DNA from: Paraflavitalea sp. CAU 1676
GTDB taxonomy: Bacteria; Bacteroidota; Bacteroidia; Chitinophagales; Chitinophagaceae
Assembly: GCF_029223285.1 (NCBI RefSeq)
Contig: NZ_JARHUJ010000008.1
Span: forward strand, 248,001 to 312,000
Direction: 5' to 3'
Length of the DNA: 64,000 bases
Shown: piece by piece, positions 1-7,278 of the stretch
Layout: every line of letters starts with the position of its first letter
Numbering within the stretch: the first letter of the stretch is position 1
Translations under genes and position numbers: made by a program
Notes under the pieces: generated by a model
Seen by the model: only the letters and a program-made list of their open reading frames with translations
Databases searched by the model: none
What the model was told of the DNA's origin: nothing

Positions 1-1
1 T

Positions 2-766
2 CTGCAGTCATCATTACAACTTAACAAGAAGGAGCTGGCCAAAGGCCTCGTTCAATTCAATCCCTTCAAATCGCCGCTGAACGATACCTCGCTCATTACC
101 CTCAATTCCATATTCATCAATACCTTTTCCTACAACCGCTTCAGCCCTAAGTGGGGTCTGGATATCAACAATTCGCGCAACAGCAATAAGTCATTACTGA
201 CCTATGGGTATGAAAGCCGCAATGTGGATGAATGGAACCTGCGCGGGCGTTGGAATATCACCCGTTTGTTTATGCTCGAGCTAAGTGGTAAATCAGGCAT
301 CAATGAACTGGCCAGTTCGAACCCCAAATTCGATAACCGCAATTATAAGATCGACCTCTATGCCATCGAGCCCCGGCTTACCTTCACCAAGGGAGCCAAT
401 TTCCGGGCAATGGTAGGATATAAGTTTACCAATAAGGAAAACCAGATTGGAGGCCTGGAGCACTCCGAATCCAATGCCATCAGTTCGGAAGTGAAATACA
501 ATATCCTTCAAAGCACGTCGATACTCGGCCGCTTTACCTATAACAACATTACTTACAGTACACAGGATCCATCGGCCAATACAAGCTCACCAGCGGCCTA
601 TATCATACTCGATGGGTTGTTACCGGGCAAAAACTATCTCTGGAACCTCGACCTCACCAAGCGCCTCTCCAATAGCCTTGAGATCAATATTCAGTACGAA
701 GGCCGCAAACCCGGTACCTCGAGAGTGGTACACATCGGCCGCGCAGCCATCAGGGCATTACTGTAG
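2..766 (+). CDS. Outer-membrane beta-barrel type protein, C-terminal part (5' end outside window)
   Basis: The frame is open from the window edge to a TAG at 764-766, giving 254 residues of the C-terminal end of a larger protein. The sequence is rich in alternating polar/hydrophobic stretches with aromatic residues (for example LFMLELSGKSG, FRAMVGYKF, SILGRFTYNNITY), which is the texture of transmembrane beta strands in a Bacteroidota outer-membrane protein. It ends in a hydrophobic/basic tail (HIGRAAIRALL). I do not recognise a named family. The preceding strand-rich region and Asn-rich turns suggest a very large cell-surface or barrel protein whose start lies upstream. The coding nature is clear; the function is not. 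Confidence 0.7.
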   Translation: MQSSLQLNKKELAKGLVQFNPFKSPLNDTSLITLNSIFINTFSYNRFSPKWGLDINNSRNSNKSLLTYGYESRNVDEWNLRGRWNITRLFMLELSGKSGINELASSNPKFDNRNYKIDLYAIEPRLTFTKGANFRAMVGYKFTNKENQIGGLEHSESNAISSEVKYNILQSTSILGRFTYNNITYSTQDPSANTSSPAAYIILDGLLPGKNYLWNLDLTKRLSNSLEINIQYEGRKPGTSRVVHIGRAAIRALL

Positions 767-777
767 AACTATTGGTC

Positions 778-2190
778 TTATCTGGCGCGTTGTTTTTTGC
801 TCGCTAGTTTTTTGTATTCGTCAGATTGAACGATCATTTCAAATGCAGGATCGGCTTCAATAGGTGGTAAGTTATCAATAGCCTCCATTTTCAACAGTTT
901 GCCTAATACTTTTAAGCAACCGTCTGTATCTTGTATGAGCGCATATATTTTAGCAAGTTTCAGGAAGGTGGAATCGCTTGTATTATGGCATTTATTGATG
1001 GCATTCCTGTAGTGGCCAATTGCTTTTTCATACTGCTTCTTTGCTGCATAGATGTCCCCTAACCCTTCATAATTAGGGGCATAGGCATCATAAGACGCAA
1101 TACCAGCCTCAAAGCAACGGATTGCAGCGTCGTCATCGCCTGTGGCGGTAAAAAGACTGCCTTTTATGTGCAGCGTATAAAACGTTGGTGGCGCTTTATC
1201 TATATAAAGCCTGGCTTCATCAAACCTCGCCAGTTTTAAAAGCGTATTGGCGATATTGGCGAAATGGAAGGTGTTGCCACTGAGACCAATACTTTTCTCG
1301 AATAGCTCAATGGCCCGGTGATCGCCTAAGTTCATGTACCCCAGTCCTGTTAACTCCATCAATTGTACGAGTTGATGAGGCGACAGTTTGATCTTCTCAT
1401 CCTGGTGAAGCTCCAATGCCCGCTCGCCTATGAAAGCCTGCATCTCGTGCAAATGATTGGTAAACGCTCCATCCATCAATGACATATATCGCTGTTCAGT
1501 AATAAGCCGATGGATAACCAGTTCTTTTACCTGGCTGATGATAATTGCCTTTTTCTTTTTGTCATACAAATAAATGGACGCAAATTCACCGACAAGTTTT
1601 TCTATAGCCGGATCCTCGTTTTGGGCTGCATTGACACCGATACGCTGTGGTTGGTTGACGTCTAAATCACCATCTTCACCCGACTCTTTCTCATCATCAA
1701 AAAATGTAGTAGGGTTTCCCAGTTGCTCATCCAATTCTCCTTCCAGCCATTTCAAAAAAGAGTTGGCCAATAAAATATCTTCCTCGTTGCCCTGCGTATA
1801 AACACTGTAAACCTGGTTGGCGTATTCACCACTGATTTTCAAAACTGTATCATAGGGCCATTCAGTGTCCAGTAATAAGAAATCTGTTTCATCAAATTCA
1901 TCTTTATAGAAATCACCTGGCACCAACTCGTCCCAAAACAGTCCGCCGCCATTTCCAAGATGAAGCAGGGATAAACGGAATTCGGACGGTAGAAGGATCC
2001 CGCAGTTTTGCTCGAAAGAGTTAATTTCTTCCTCTGTCATGCAAGGGTTTAATTCATAGGGATGATAGGGGACACTTACTTTCAGACCGTCGCTGTCAAT
2101 TACTCTCGAATACCTGTTCTTCTTGCCGCTACTGTCGTAGGCAGCCTTCAGCTGGCTGAGTTTGTTTCTGCACCTGTTTATTTTCGACAT
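778..2190 (-). CDS. SUKH (SMI1/KNR4)-like domain protein with C-terminal TPR repeats
   Basis: About 470 residues. The N-terminal third has the SUKH/SMI1-KNR4 signature: an acidic helix (MTEEEINSFEQ) leading into LLPSEFRLSLLHLGNGGG and later a WP-containing strand. The C-terminal half carries TPR-like helical pairs (GLGYMNLGDHRAIELFEKSI, LKLARFDEARLYI, YEGLGDIYAAKKQYEKAIGH). SUKH domains are known from toxin-immunity proteins and from cytoplasmic scaffolds. The combination with TPRs suggests a cytosolic protein-protein adaptor rather than a simple immunity protein. In-frame starts also exist at 2205 and 2259; I prefer 2190 because the residues before it are not typical of the family. No toxin gene is adjacent. 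Function unknown. Confidence 0.75.
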   Translation of the reverse strand: MSKINRCRNKLSQLKAAYDSSGKKNRYSRVIDSDGLKVSVPYHPYELNPCMTEEEINSFEQNCGILLPSEFRLSLLHLGNGGGLFWDELVPGDFYKDEFDETDFLLLDTEWPYDTVLKISGEYANQVYSVYTQGNEEDILLANSFLKWLEGELDEQLGNPTTFFDDEKESGEDGDLDVNQPQRIGVNAAQNEDPAIEKLVGEFASIYLYDKKKKAIIISQVKELVIHRLITEQRYMSLMDGAFTNHLHEMQAFIGERALELHQDEKIKLSPHQLVQLMELTGLGYMNLGDHRAIELFEKSIGLSGNTFHFANIANTLLKLARFDEARLYIDKAPPTFYTLHIKGSLFTATGDDDAAIRCFEAGIASYDAYAPNYEGLGDIYAAKKQYEKAIGHYRNAINKCHNTSDSTFLKLAKIYALIQDTDGCLKVLGKLLKMEAIDNLPPIEADPAFEMIVQSDEYKKLASKKQRAR

Positions 2191-2331
2191 GATTAGATCA
2201 GACATGAATAGGCGGTTTAACACCCAAACTACATATTGAAACTGGTAAGGAGAAAGCAACGTGAATGAAATGCCTATCCGATGGAGTGATGCAGAAAGTT
2301 GTGCAGTTGAAACGGTTTCCCTGGGGACAAT

Positions 2332-2367
2332 AAAAAAAGCGCCCCGGCAATTTGCCGGGGCGCTTTT
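2332..2367 (-). terminator. Intrinsic terminator of the coiled-coil gene
   Basis: A 10-bp perfect GC-rich stem (GCGCCCCGGC / GCCGGGGCGC, loop AATTT) is flanked by A7 on the left and T4 on the right, so it reads as a U-tract terminator on the minus strand just after the gene ending at 2391. It separates that gene from the SUKH-TPR gene downstream. Confidence 0.85.
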
Positions 2368-2390
2368 ACTAAATATCCTATAGAGAAATA

Positions 2391-3368
2391 TTATCCGAAG
2401 ATGCCACCTTTTTTCAGTTCACGAACGCTTTCGCCGATCTTGAAACCATTGTGATAAACTTCGATCTTGTAATTACCTTTCTTGAAACCGCTGTTTTGTT
2501 TCCAGGGATATTCTACATGGCTCTTCTTGCCGGCTTCGTAGTTAACAGGCATTTTGAAGGTGTAGAACTTGTCGCCTTCTTCACGGGTAGTGAAGGTACC
2601 GGAACCCAGGGCCTCAACAGTTACAGGCTTTCCTTCGGGATCAGTTACAGAAACATAAACTTCAGTGTTAGCTGATTGAGCAATGCGGTTGTCAACATCG
2701 AAAGAGATAACCAGCTTGTCAACGCGTTTTGCGGTAGTGGTTACTTTTTCTTTACCACCACTTCTTTCATCGATAGGAGTGATGTTGATGTTAGTTGCAT
2801 TGAAGGTAGAAGCAACGTCTACTTTCTTTTCCAGCTCTTGCTTGGCAGTATTCGTAGTTGCCAGGTCGGTAGTGAGCTTTTCCTTGTCAGCAGTCAAAGC
2901 TGTTTTCTCAGTGGTCAGCACTTGATTTTCCTGAGTCAAACGGGCAACTTCCTGTTCGAGGTTGGCGATCTTTGAGTTCAGTTCAGTGATCTGTCCTGCC
3001 AGCTCTTTCTTCTCTCTTTCAGTGAGTCTTTCTTTTTTCAGCTTGGCTGCAATGTTATTCTTGAGCTTGGAGATTTCGCTGTTGCGCTCGCTCAACTTGC
3101 CTTCCAGTTCATTGTTGTAACCGGTCAGAGAATCGAGGCGGATAACAGCTGCATCAAAACTCTTCTGTAATTCATTCTTGGAAGAGTCTACTGCAACATA
3201 TTGCGTTTGCAGAGATGTGATCTGTTGGTCAGATTTGTTCTTGTCCCACAGGAAATAACCCCAGGTACCCAGGATACCAACGGCTAATAAACCGATGATA
3301 AGATTTTTAGAATCTTTCTTAGGCGGTTGATTTTGGGGACTGGCTGATGGATAATTGGTTGTGCTCAT
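2391..3368 (-). CDS. Membrane-anchored periplasmic coiled-coil protein
   Basis: 325 residues. A short polar N-terminus rich in Pro/Ser/Gln precedes one transmembrane helix (LIIGLLAVGILGTWGYFLW, about residues 23-41). A long heptad-rich coiled coil follows (about 48-180, many Leu/Lys/Glu), then a beta-rich C-terminal domain (about 190-325) ending GESVRELKKGGIFG. Tandem ELNSKI/LEQEV/LTQENQ heptads make the coiled coil obvious. The layout suggests an inner-membrane anchored protein spanning part of the periplasm, with a globular binding domain at the tip. I do not recognise a named family. It is transcribed alone, with its own terminator. Confidence 0.8.
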   Translation of the reverse strand: MSTTNYPSASPQNQPPKKDSKNLIIGLLAVGILGTWGYFLWDKNKSDQQITSLQTQYVAVDSSKNELQKSFDAAVIRLDSLTGYNNELEGKLSERNSEISKLKNNIAAKLKKERLTEREKKELAGQITELNSKIANLEQEVARLTQENQVLTTEKTALTADKEKLTTDLATTNTAKQELEKKVDVASTFNATNINITPIDERSGGKEKVTTTAKRVDKLVISFDVDNRIAQSANTEVYVSVTDPEGKPVTVEALGSGTFTTREEGDKFYTFKMPVNYEAGKKSHVEYPWKQNSGFKKGNYKIEVYHNGFKIGESVRELKKGGIFG

Positions 3369-3529
3369 AATTAATATGTGTTTTCAAAAGTTTAAAATTT
3401 GGGTGCTAAACCCTATCATTTAGCTTTCGTTAGAGGGTTAGTCCAAAACCATGCCAGAATTTCCCGGAGGGGGGTGCATGGCACCGCCCAAAACGTTGAA
3501 ACCCCTTATTCTATTGTGTTTTAGCGGTG

Positions 3530-3537
3530 TATATTTG
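3530..3537 (+). promoter_or_regulatory. Candidate -7 box (TATATTTG) for holA
   Basis: TATATTTG matches the Bacteroidota -7 consensus TAnnTTTG. It lies 60 bp before the holA ATG. No good -33 TTTG is visible at the expected distance, so the call is tentative. A near-perfect inverted repeat (GGTGTAATATTGCACC, 3560-3575) lies between it and the gene. Confidence 0.4.
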
Positions 3538-3597
3538 AGCCTTTAGCAAGCCTTTTTTTGGTGTAATATTGCACCAATTTTAACTATAGAACGTCCC

Positions 3598-4596
3598 ATG
3601 TCTGCGGAAAAAATATTATCTGATTGGAAAAAGAAGCAATTCAAACCCATTTACTGGCTCGAAGGAGAAGAAGATTACTTTATAGACAAGGTCGTTAATT
3701 ACGCCGAACATCATATCCTCACGGAAGCCGAAGCCGGCTTCAACCTCACTATATTTTACGGAAAAGATGCCAACTGGCCCGATGTCATCAACGCATGCCG
3801 CCGTTATCCCATGTTTTCCGATAAGCAGGTAGTACTATTGAAAGAAGCACAGCAGATGCGCGATATCGATAAGCTGGAGCCCTATATAGACAACCCCCTG
3901 AAGTCGACCATCTTTGTAGTCTCCTACAAGGAAAAGAAAGTGGATGGCCGCAGCAAGCTGGCCAAAACCCTGAAAGAAAAGGGCGAGATGCTCACCACCA
4001 AGAAAATGTACGAAAATCAGTTGCCCGACTGGACCAACGAACTCGTACAATCCAAGGGATATACCATTTCTCAGAAAGCATTGCTGTTACTGGTAGATCA
4101 TATCGGCAACGATCTTAGCCGCATCAATAACGAGATCGACAAGATACTCGTAAATCTTGCACAGCGCAAGAACATCACCGAAGATGATATCGAGCGATAT
4201 GTAGGTGTCAGTAAGGAGTACAACCCATTCGAACTCCAGAGCGCCGTGGCAGCCCGCGACCTCGCCAAGGCCATGAAGATCATTCAATACTTCGAGGCAA
4301 ATCCCAAGGCGGCACCCATCCAACTGGTATTGCCTTCGCTGTATAACCTGTTCAGCAAAACGTATATGATATTCGGCCAGTCGGCCAAAGACGATAAAAC
4401 GATAGCCCTCAACATTGGCGTCAACGCCTGGTTCGTGAAAGATTATGTGCTCACGGCTAAGAACTACGGGTACCAGGGTACGGAAAGCGCCCTCCTGCTA
4501 TTGCATCAATACAACCTCAAAAGCATAGGTATAGGCGACGCCGGCACGGCCGATGGGTCGTTGCTCAAAGAAATGGTGGCTAAAATGATGAGTTAA
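3598..4596 (+). CDS. holA: DNA polymerase III subunit delta (clamp loader)
   Basis: 332 residues, the usual length for HolA. The N-terminus has the family pattern (KPIYWLEGEEDYFIDK) that starts the Rossmann-like AAA+ domain. It is followed by YPMFSDKQVVLLKEAQ and the TIFVVSYKEKK strand. The middle helical lid carries the conserved NDLSRINNEIDKI segment, and the C-terminal collar domain follows. Delta opens the beta sliding clamp during loading in the replisome. The gene converges with ribF: the two stop codons share the tetranucleotide TTAA at 4593-4596, so there is no room for a terminator between them. Confidence 0.95.
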   Translation: MSAEKILSDWKKKQFKPIYWLEGEEDYFIDKVVNYAEHHILTEAEAGFNLTIFYGKDANWPDVINACRRYPMFSDKQVVLLKEAQQMRDIDKLEPYIDNPLKSTIFVVSYKEKKVDGRSKLAKTLKEKGEMLTTKKMYENQLPDWTNELVQSKGYTISQKALLLLVDHIGNDLSRINNEIDKILVNLAQRKNITEDDIERYVGVSKEYNPFELQSAVAARDLAKAMKIIQYFEANPKAAPIQLVLPSLYNLFSKTYMIFGQSAKDDKTIALNIGVNAWFVKDYVLTAKNYGYQGTESALLLLHQYNLKSIGIGDAGTADGSLLKEMVAKMMS

Positions 4597-5573
4597 AGAC
4601 CAAAGAAGCGCAGGGAATCCAGCTTGTCCTGTGCAAGCTGGGCCATCAATGGCTCCAGTCCTTCAAACTTTACTTCCGGCCGCAGGTAATGCTTTACATA
4701 TACCCGCAAAGTACGCCCGTAAATGTCTTTATTGAAGTCGAACAGGTTCACCTCGATGGTGCGGCGGTTATCGGCAATAGTGGGTCTGATGCCAATACTC
4801 ATCATGCCTTTCAGCAAGGGCGTATCAGTAGCGATCGAAGAAGGGCTGCCAGCCGGAGAAGCAGTCGGCGCATCGAAGAGGGCCGCCTCCACAACATAGA
4901 TACCATTGCCAGGCACCAGCTTTTCAGCGTTCTCCACTCGTATATTGGCCGTTGGGTAGCCCAGTTCGCGACCCAGTTGGTTACCGGTCACAACAGTGCC
5001 TTCAAAGAAATAATCATACCCCAGTAAGCTATTGGCCTGGTCAACCTGGCTCTCGAGCAAAGCATGTCGTATGCGTGTAGAGCTTACCGTGTTTTCGTCG
5101 ATCACATGGGGAGATATCTCCATCAGCTTAAAGCCCAGGCGCTCGCAGCAGTCTTCCAGGAGCTTGTAATTGCCGGTACGGCCCTGGCCAAAGCGGTGAT
5201 CGTAACCAATGATGATGGTATGCGGGTGAAATTTCTCAATTAAGAAATGTTCTATATAAGCTTCAGGCGTTTGTTGGGAGAATTCGGGGGTAAAGGGAAC
5301 GATCACCAGGTGGTCGATCCCATTGCGGTCAAACAGTTCGATCCGCTCCTCGATGGTATTGAGCAGGTGGAAGGCCGGCTGATCGGCCGAAACAACCTTT
5401 CGGGGATGCGGATGGAAAGTGATAATAACCGTTTCCCCGTCGATCCGGGCCGCTTCTTGCTTTAGTTGCTCCAGGATCTGGCGGTGACCCAGGTGCACCC
5501 CGTCAAATGTCCCAATCGTGAGTACCGCCCGCTTGAAGGCAGGGATCCCCGCTGTAGAATAGTAAACTTTCAT
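4593..5573 (-). CDS. ribF: Bifunctional riboflavin kinase / FAD synthetase
   Basis: 326 residues from the ATG at 5573. The N-terminal FAD synthetase (nucleotidyltransferase) domain has TIGTFDGVHLGHRQIL, ITFHPHPRKVV and IGYDHRFGQGRTGN. The C-terminal riboflavin kinase domain has GRELGYPTANI and VNLFDFNKDIYGRTLRVY, with the terminal LRPEVKF helix. It makes FMN and then FAD from riboflavin in the cytosol. A longer in-frame reading reaches 5780, but it would overlap the divergent purM start and has no family match, so the internal start was chosen. An unusual Pro/Ser/Thr-rich insert (APTASPAGSPSS) sits in a loop of the kinase domain. Confidence 0.95.
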   Translation of the reverse strand: MKVYYSTAGIPAFKRAVLTIGTFDGVHLGHRQILEQLKQEAARIDGETVIITFHPHPRKVVSADQPAFHLLNTIEERIELFDRNGIDHLVIVPFTPEFSQQTPEAYIEHFLIEKFHPHTIIIGYDHRFGQGRTGNYKLLEDCCERLGFKLMEISPHVIDENTVSSTRIRHALLESQVDQANSLLGYDYFFEGTVVTGNQLGRELGYPTANIRVENAEKLVPGNGIYVVEAALFDAPTASPAGSPSSIATDTPLLKGMMSIGIRPTIADNRRTIEVNLFDFNKDIYGRTLRVYVKHYLRPEVKFEGLEPLMAQLAQDKLDSLRFFGL

Positions 5574-5766
5574 AAATGCGGTGCGAAAATACATTATGGC
5601 GGGCGAAGTCAGAAGTTTGAGATTCAGGCATTTGGGAATGCCCCTGCAACCAGCAACGAAGTCCCCGGCAGTCAATGCCCGCCTGATCCCGGTATAACTC
5701 CCTGATTGTGAAAAAATAGTCAATAGGTTAAGGCTTAATGGATAATGTATTTCGAAGGCTAAATAG

Positions 5767-5774
5767 TAGTTTTG
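5767..5774 (+). promoter_or_regulatory. -7 box (TAGTTTTG) of purM, 4 nt before the ATG
   Basis: TAGTTTTG matches TAnnTTTG. Only CGCC separates it from the purM ATG at 5779, so a start site 5-7 nt downstream of the box would make the mRNA leaderless. There is no clear -33 TTTG; a TAATG lies at roughly the right spacing. Confidence 0.5.
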
Positions 5775-5778
5775 CGCC

Positions 5779-6942
5779 ATGAGTTTATATTCCCAGCGGG
5801 GCGTTTCCGCTCAGAAAGAAGAAGTTCACAAGGCTACCGAGAAACTGGACAAGGGCTTATACCCCTTTGCGTTTTGTAAGATCTATCCCGATTACCTGAC
5901 CGGCGACGCCAATTTCGTCAACCTCATGCACGCCGATGGCGCGGGCACCAAAAGCATCCTGGCCTACCTGTATTGGAAAGAGACCGGCGACATCAGCGTT
6001 TGGAAAGGCATCGCCCAGGACGCCATTGTGATGAACCTCGATGACCTGCTCTGCGTAGGCATCCACGATAACCTGCTGTTTTCTTCCACCATCGACCGCA
6101 ACAAGAAACTGGTGCCGGGCGAAGTGCTGGAAGTGATCATCAACGGCACCCAACAGATATTTGATGAGCTGAAACAATACGGCGTAAATATCCATTTCCT
6201 CGGCGGCGAAACGGCCGATGTAGGTGATGTGGTACGCACCATCGCTGTCAATGGAACCATGACCGCCCGCTGGCCCAAGGATAAACTTGTTACCAACGAG
6301 AAGATACAGCCCGGTGATGTGATTGTGGGGTTCGCCAGCGCCGGACAGGCCAAATACGAAACCGAATACAATAGTGGCCTCGGTAGCAACGGACTCACCA
6401 GTGCCCGGCACGATGTTTTGAGTAAGTTCTATGCACAGCAATACAAAGAGTCATACGAGAACTCACTGAGCGATGAAGTGGTGTATATCGGGCCACACCG
6501 CATGACCGATAAGATCGCAGGCACCACACTCGATGTGGGACACCTGCTGTTAAGCCCCACCCGCACCTATGCGCCCTTGCTCAAGCAATTGTTCGAAAAG
6601 CAATTTGATGATATCCATGGCCTCATCCATTGCAGTGGCGGTGGCCAAACCAAATGCCTGAAGTACCTGCCCGGTGACTTTCGCATCATAAAGGACAACC
6701 TGTTCGAGCCTCCGGTGATCTTCCAGATCATTCAAAAGGCCTCGGGCAGCGACCTGCGTGAAATGTACCAGGTATTCAACATGGGTCATCGACTCGAAGT
6801 GTTCACTACCGAAAAGGCTGCTGCAGCCATGATCAAAGAATCAGAAGCGCTGGGCATCGAAGCGAAGATCGTAGGTAGGGTAGAAGCTGGCACTAAGAAA
6901 GAACTGATTATAAAAACAGCCGGACAGGAGATCGTGTTCTAA
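5779..6942 (+). CDS. purM: Phosphoribosylformylglycinamidine cyclo-ligase (AIR synthase)
   Basis: 387 residues. PurM closes the imidazole ring in de novo purine synthesis (FGAM + ATP to AIR). The sequence shows the PurM fold landmarks: YSQRGVSAQKEEV at the N-terminus, the HADGAGTKSILA loop, DAIVMNLDDLLCVG (metal/ATP-binding acidic cluster), FLGGETADVGD, and the C-terminal GLIHCSGGGQTK and VFNMGHRLEVF motifs. It is somewhat longer than enterobacterial PurM (about 345), which is usual in Bacteroidota. It stands alone, divergent from ribF, and is followed by a long terminator hairpin. Confidence 0.95.
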   Translation: MSLYSQRGVSAQKEEVHKATEKLDKGLYPFAFCKIYPDYLTGDANFVNLMHADGAGTKSILAYLYWKETGDISVWKGIAQDAIVMNLDDLLCVGIHDNLLFSSTIDRNKKLVPGEVLEVIINGTQQIFDELKQYGVNIHFLGGETADVGDVVRTIAVNGTMTARWPKDKLVTNEKIQPGDVIVGFASAGQAKYETEYNSGLGSNGLTSARHDVLSKFYAQQYKESYENSLSDEVVYIGPHRMTDKIAGTTLDVGHLLLSPTRTYAPLLKQLFEKQFDDIHGLIHCSGGGQTKCLKYLPGDFRIIKDNLFEPPVIFQIIQKASGSDLREMYQVFNMGHRLEVFTTEKAAAAMIKESEALGIEAKIVGRVEAGTKKELIIKTAGQEIVF

Positions 6943-6965
6943 CACCCGCCGGCCGCATTATATTT

Positions 6966-7025
6966 ACTGGCAGCCTTGCTGCACGGACCGCAACGGTTAG
7001 TGTAGCAGCGCTGCCAGTTCTTTTT
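6966..7025 (+). terminator. Long bulged terminator hairpin after purM
   Basis: Nested complementary arms make one long stem: ACTGGCAGC pairs with GCTGCCAGT, TGCTGCAC with GTGTAGCA (one G-U), and ACCG with CGGT closes a CAA loop. TCTTTTT follows. The remaining bases to 7278 (about 250 bp, A/T-rich) hold no gene I can support. Confidence 0.75.
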
Positions 7026-7278
7026 AAAGTTTGTACTACTCAGGTTACTGGCAACAATAATACAATGAGGGGCAAGTGAAAACCTGCCCCGTAGTTAACT
7101 ACGTTAACTTGCGTATAGAAAAGCTATAAAAAATCTACTGCGAAAAGTATCTTCCAATAGTCAACACCTGTGCCAGTATGTTAGTGGTTGAAAATCACTA
7201 CTTATTAAAATAATAAACATGACTATCCTGATCGGAAACGATACAGTTCGATCGAATTAGCGAACAATAACGATAGGA

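Noticed and set aside
4593-5780. Long N-terminal extension of RibF
   Set aside because: The extra 69 residues overlap the purM promoter and start, and have no family match; the ATG at 5573 begins the conserved protein.
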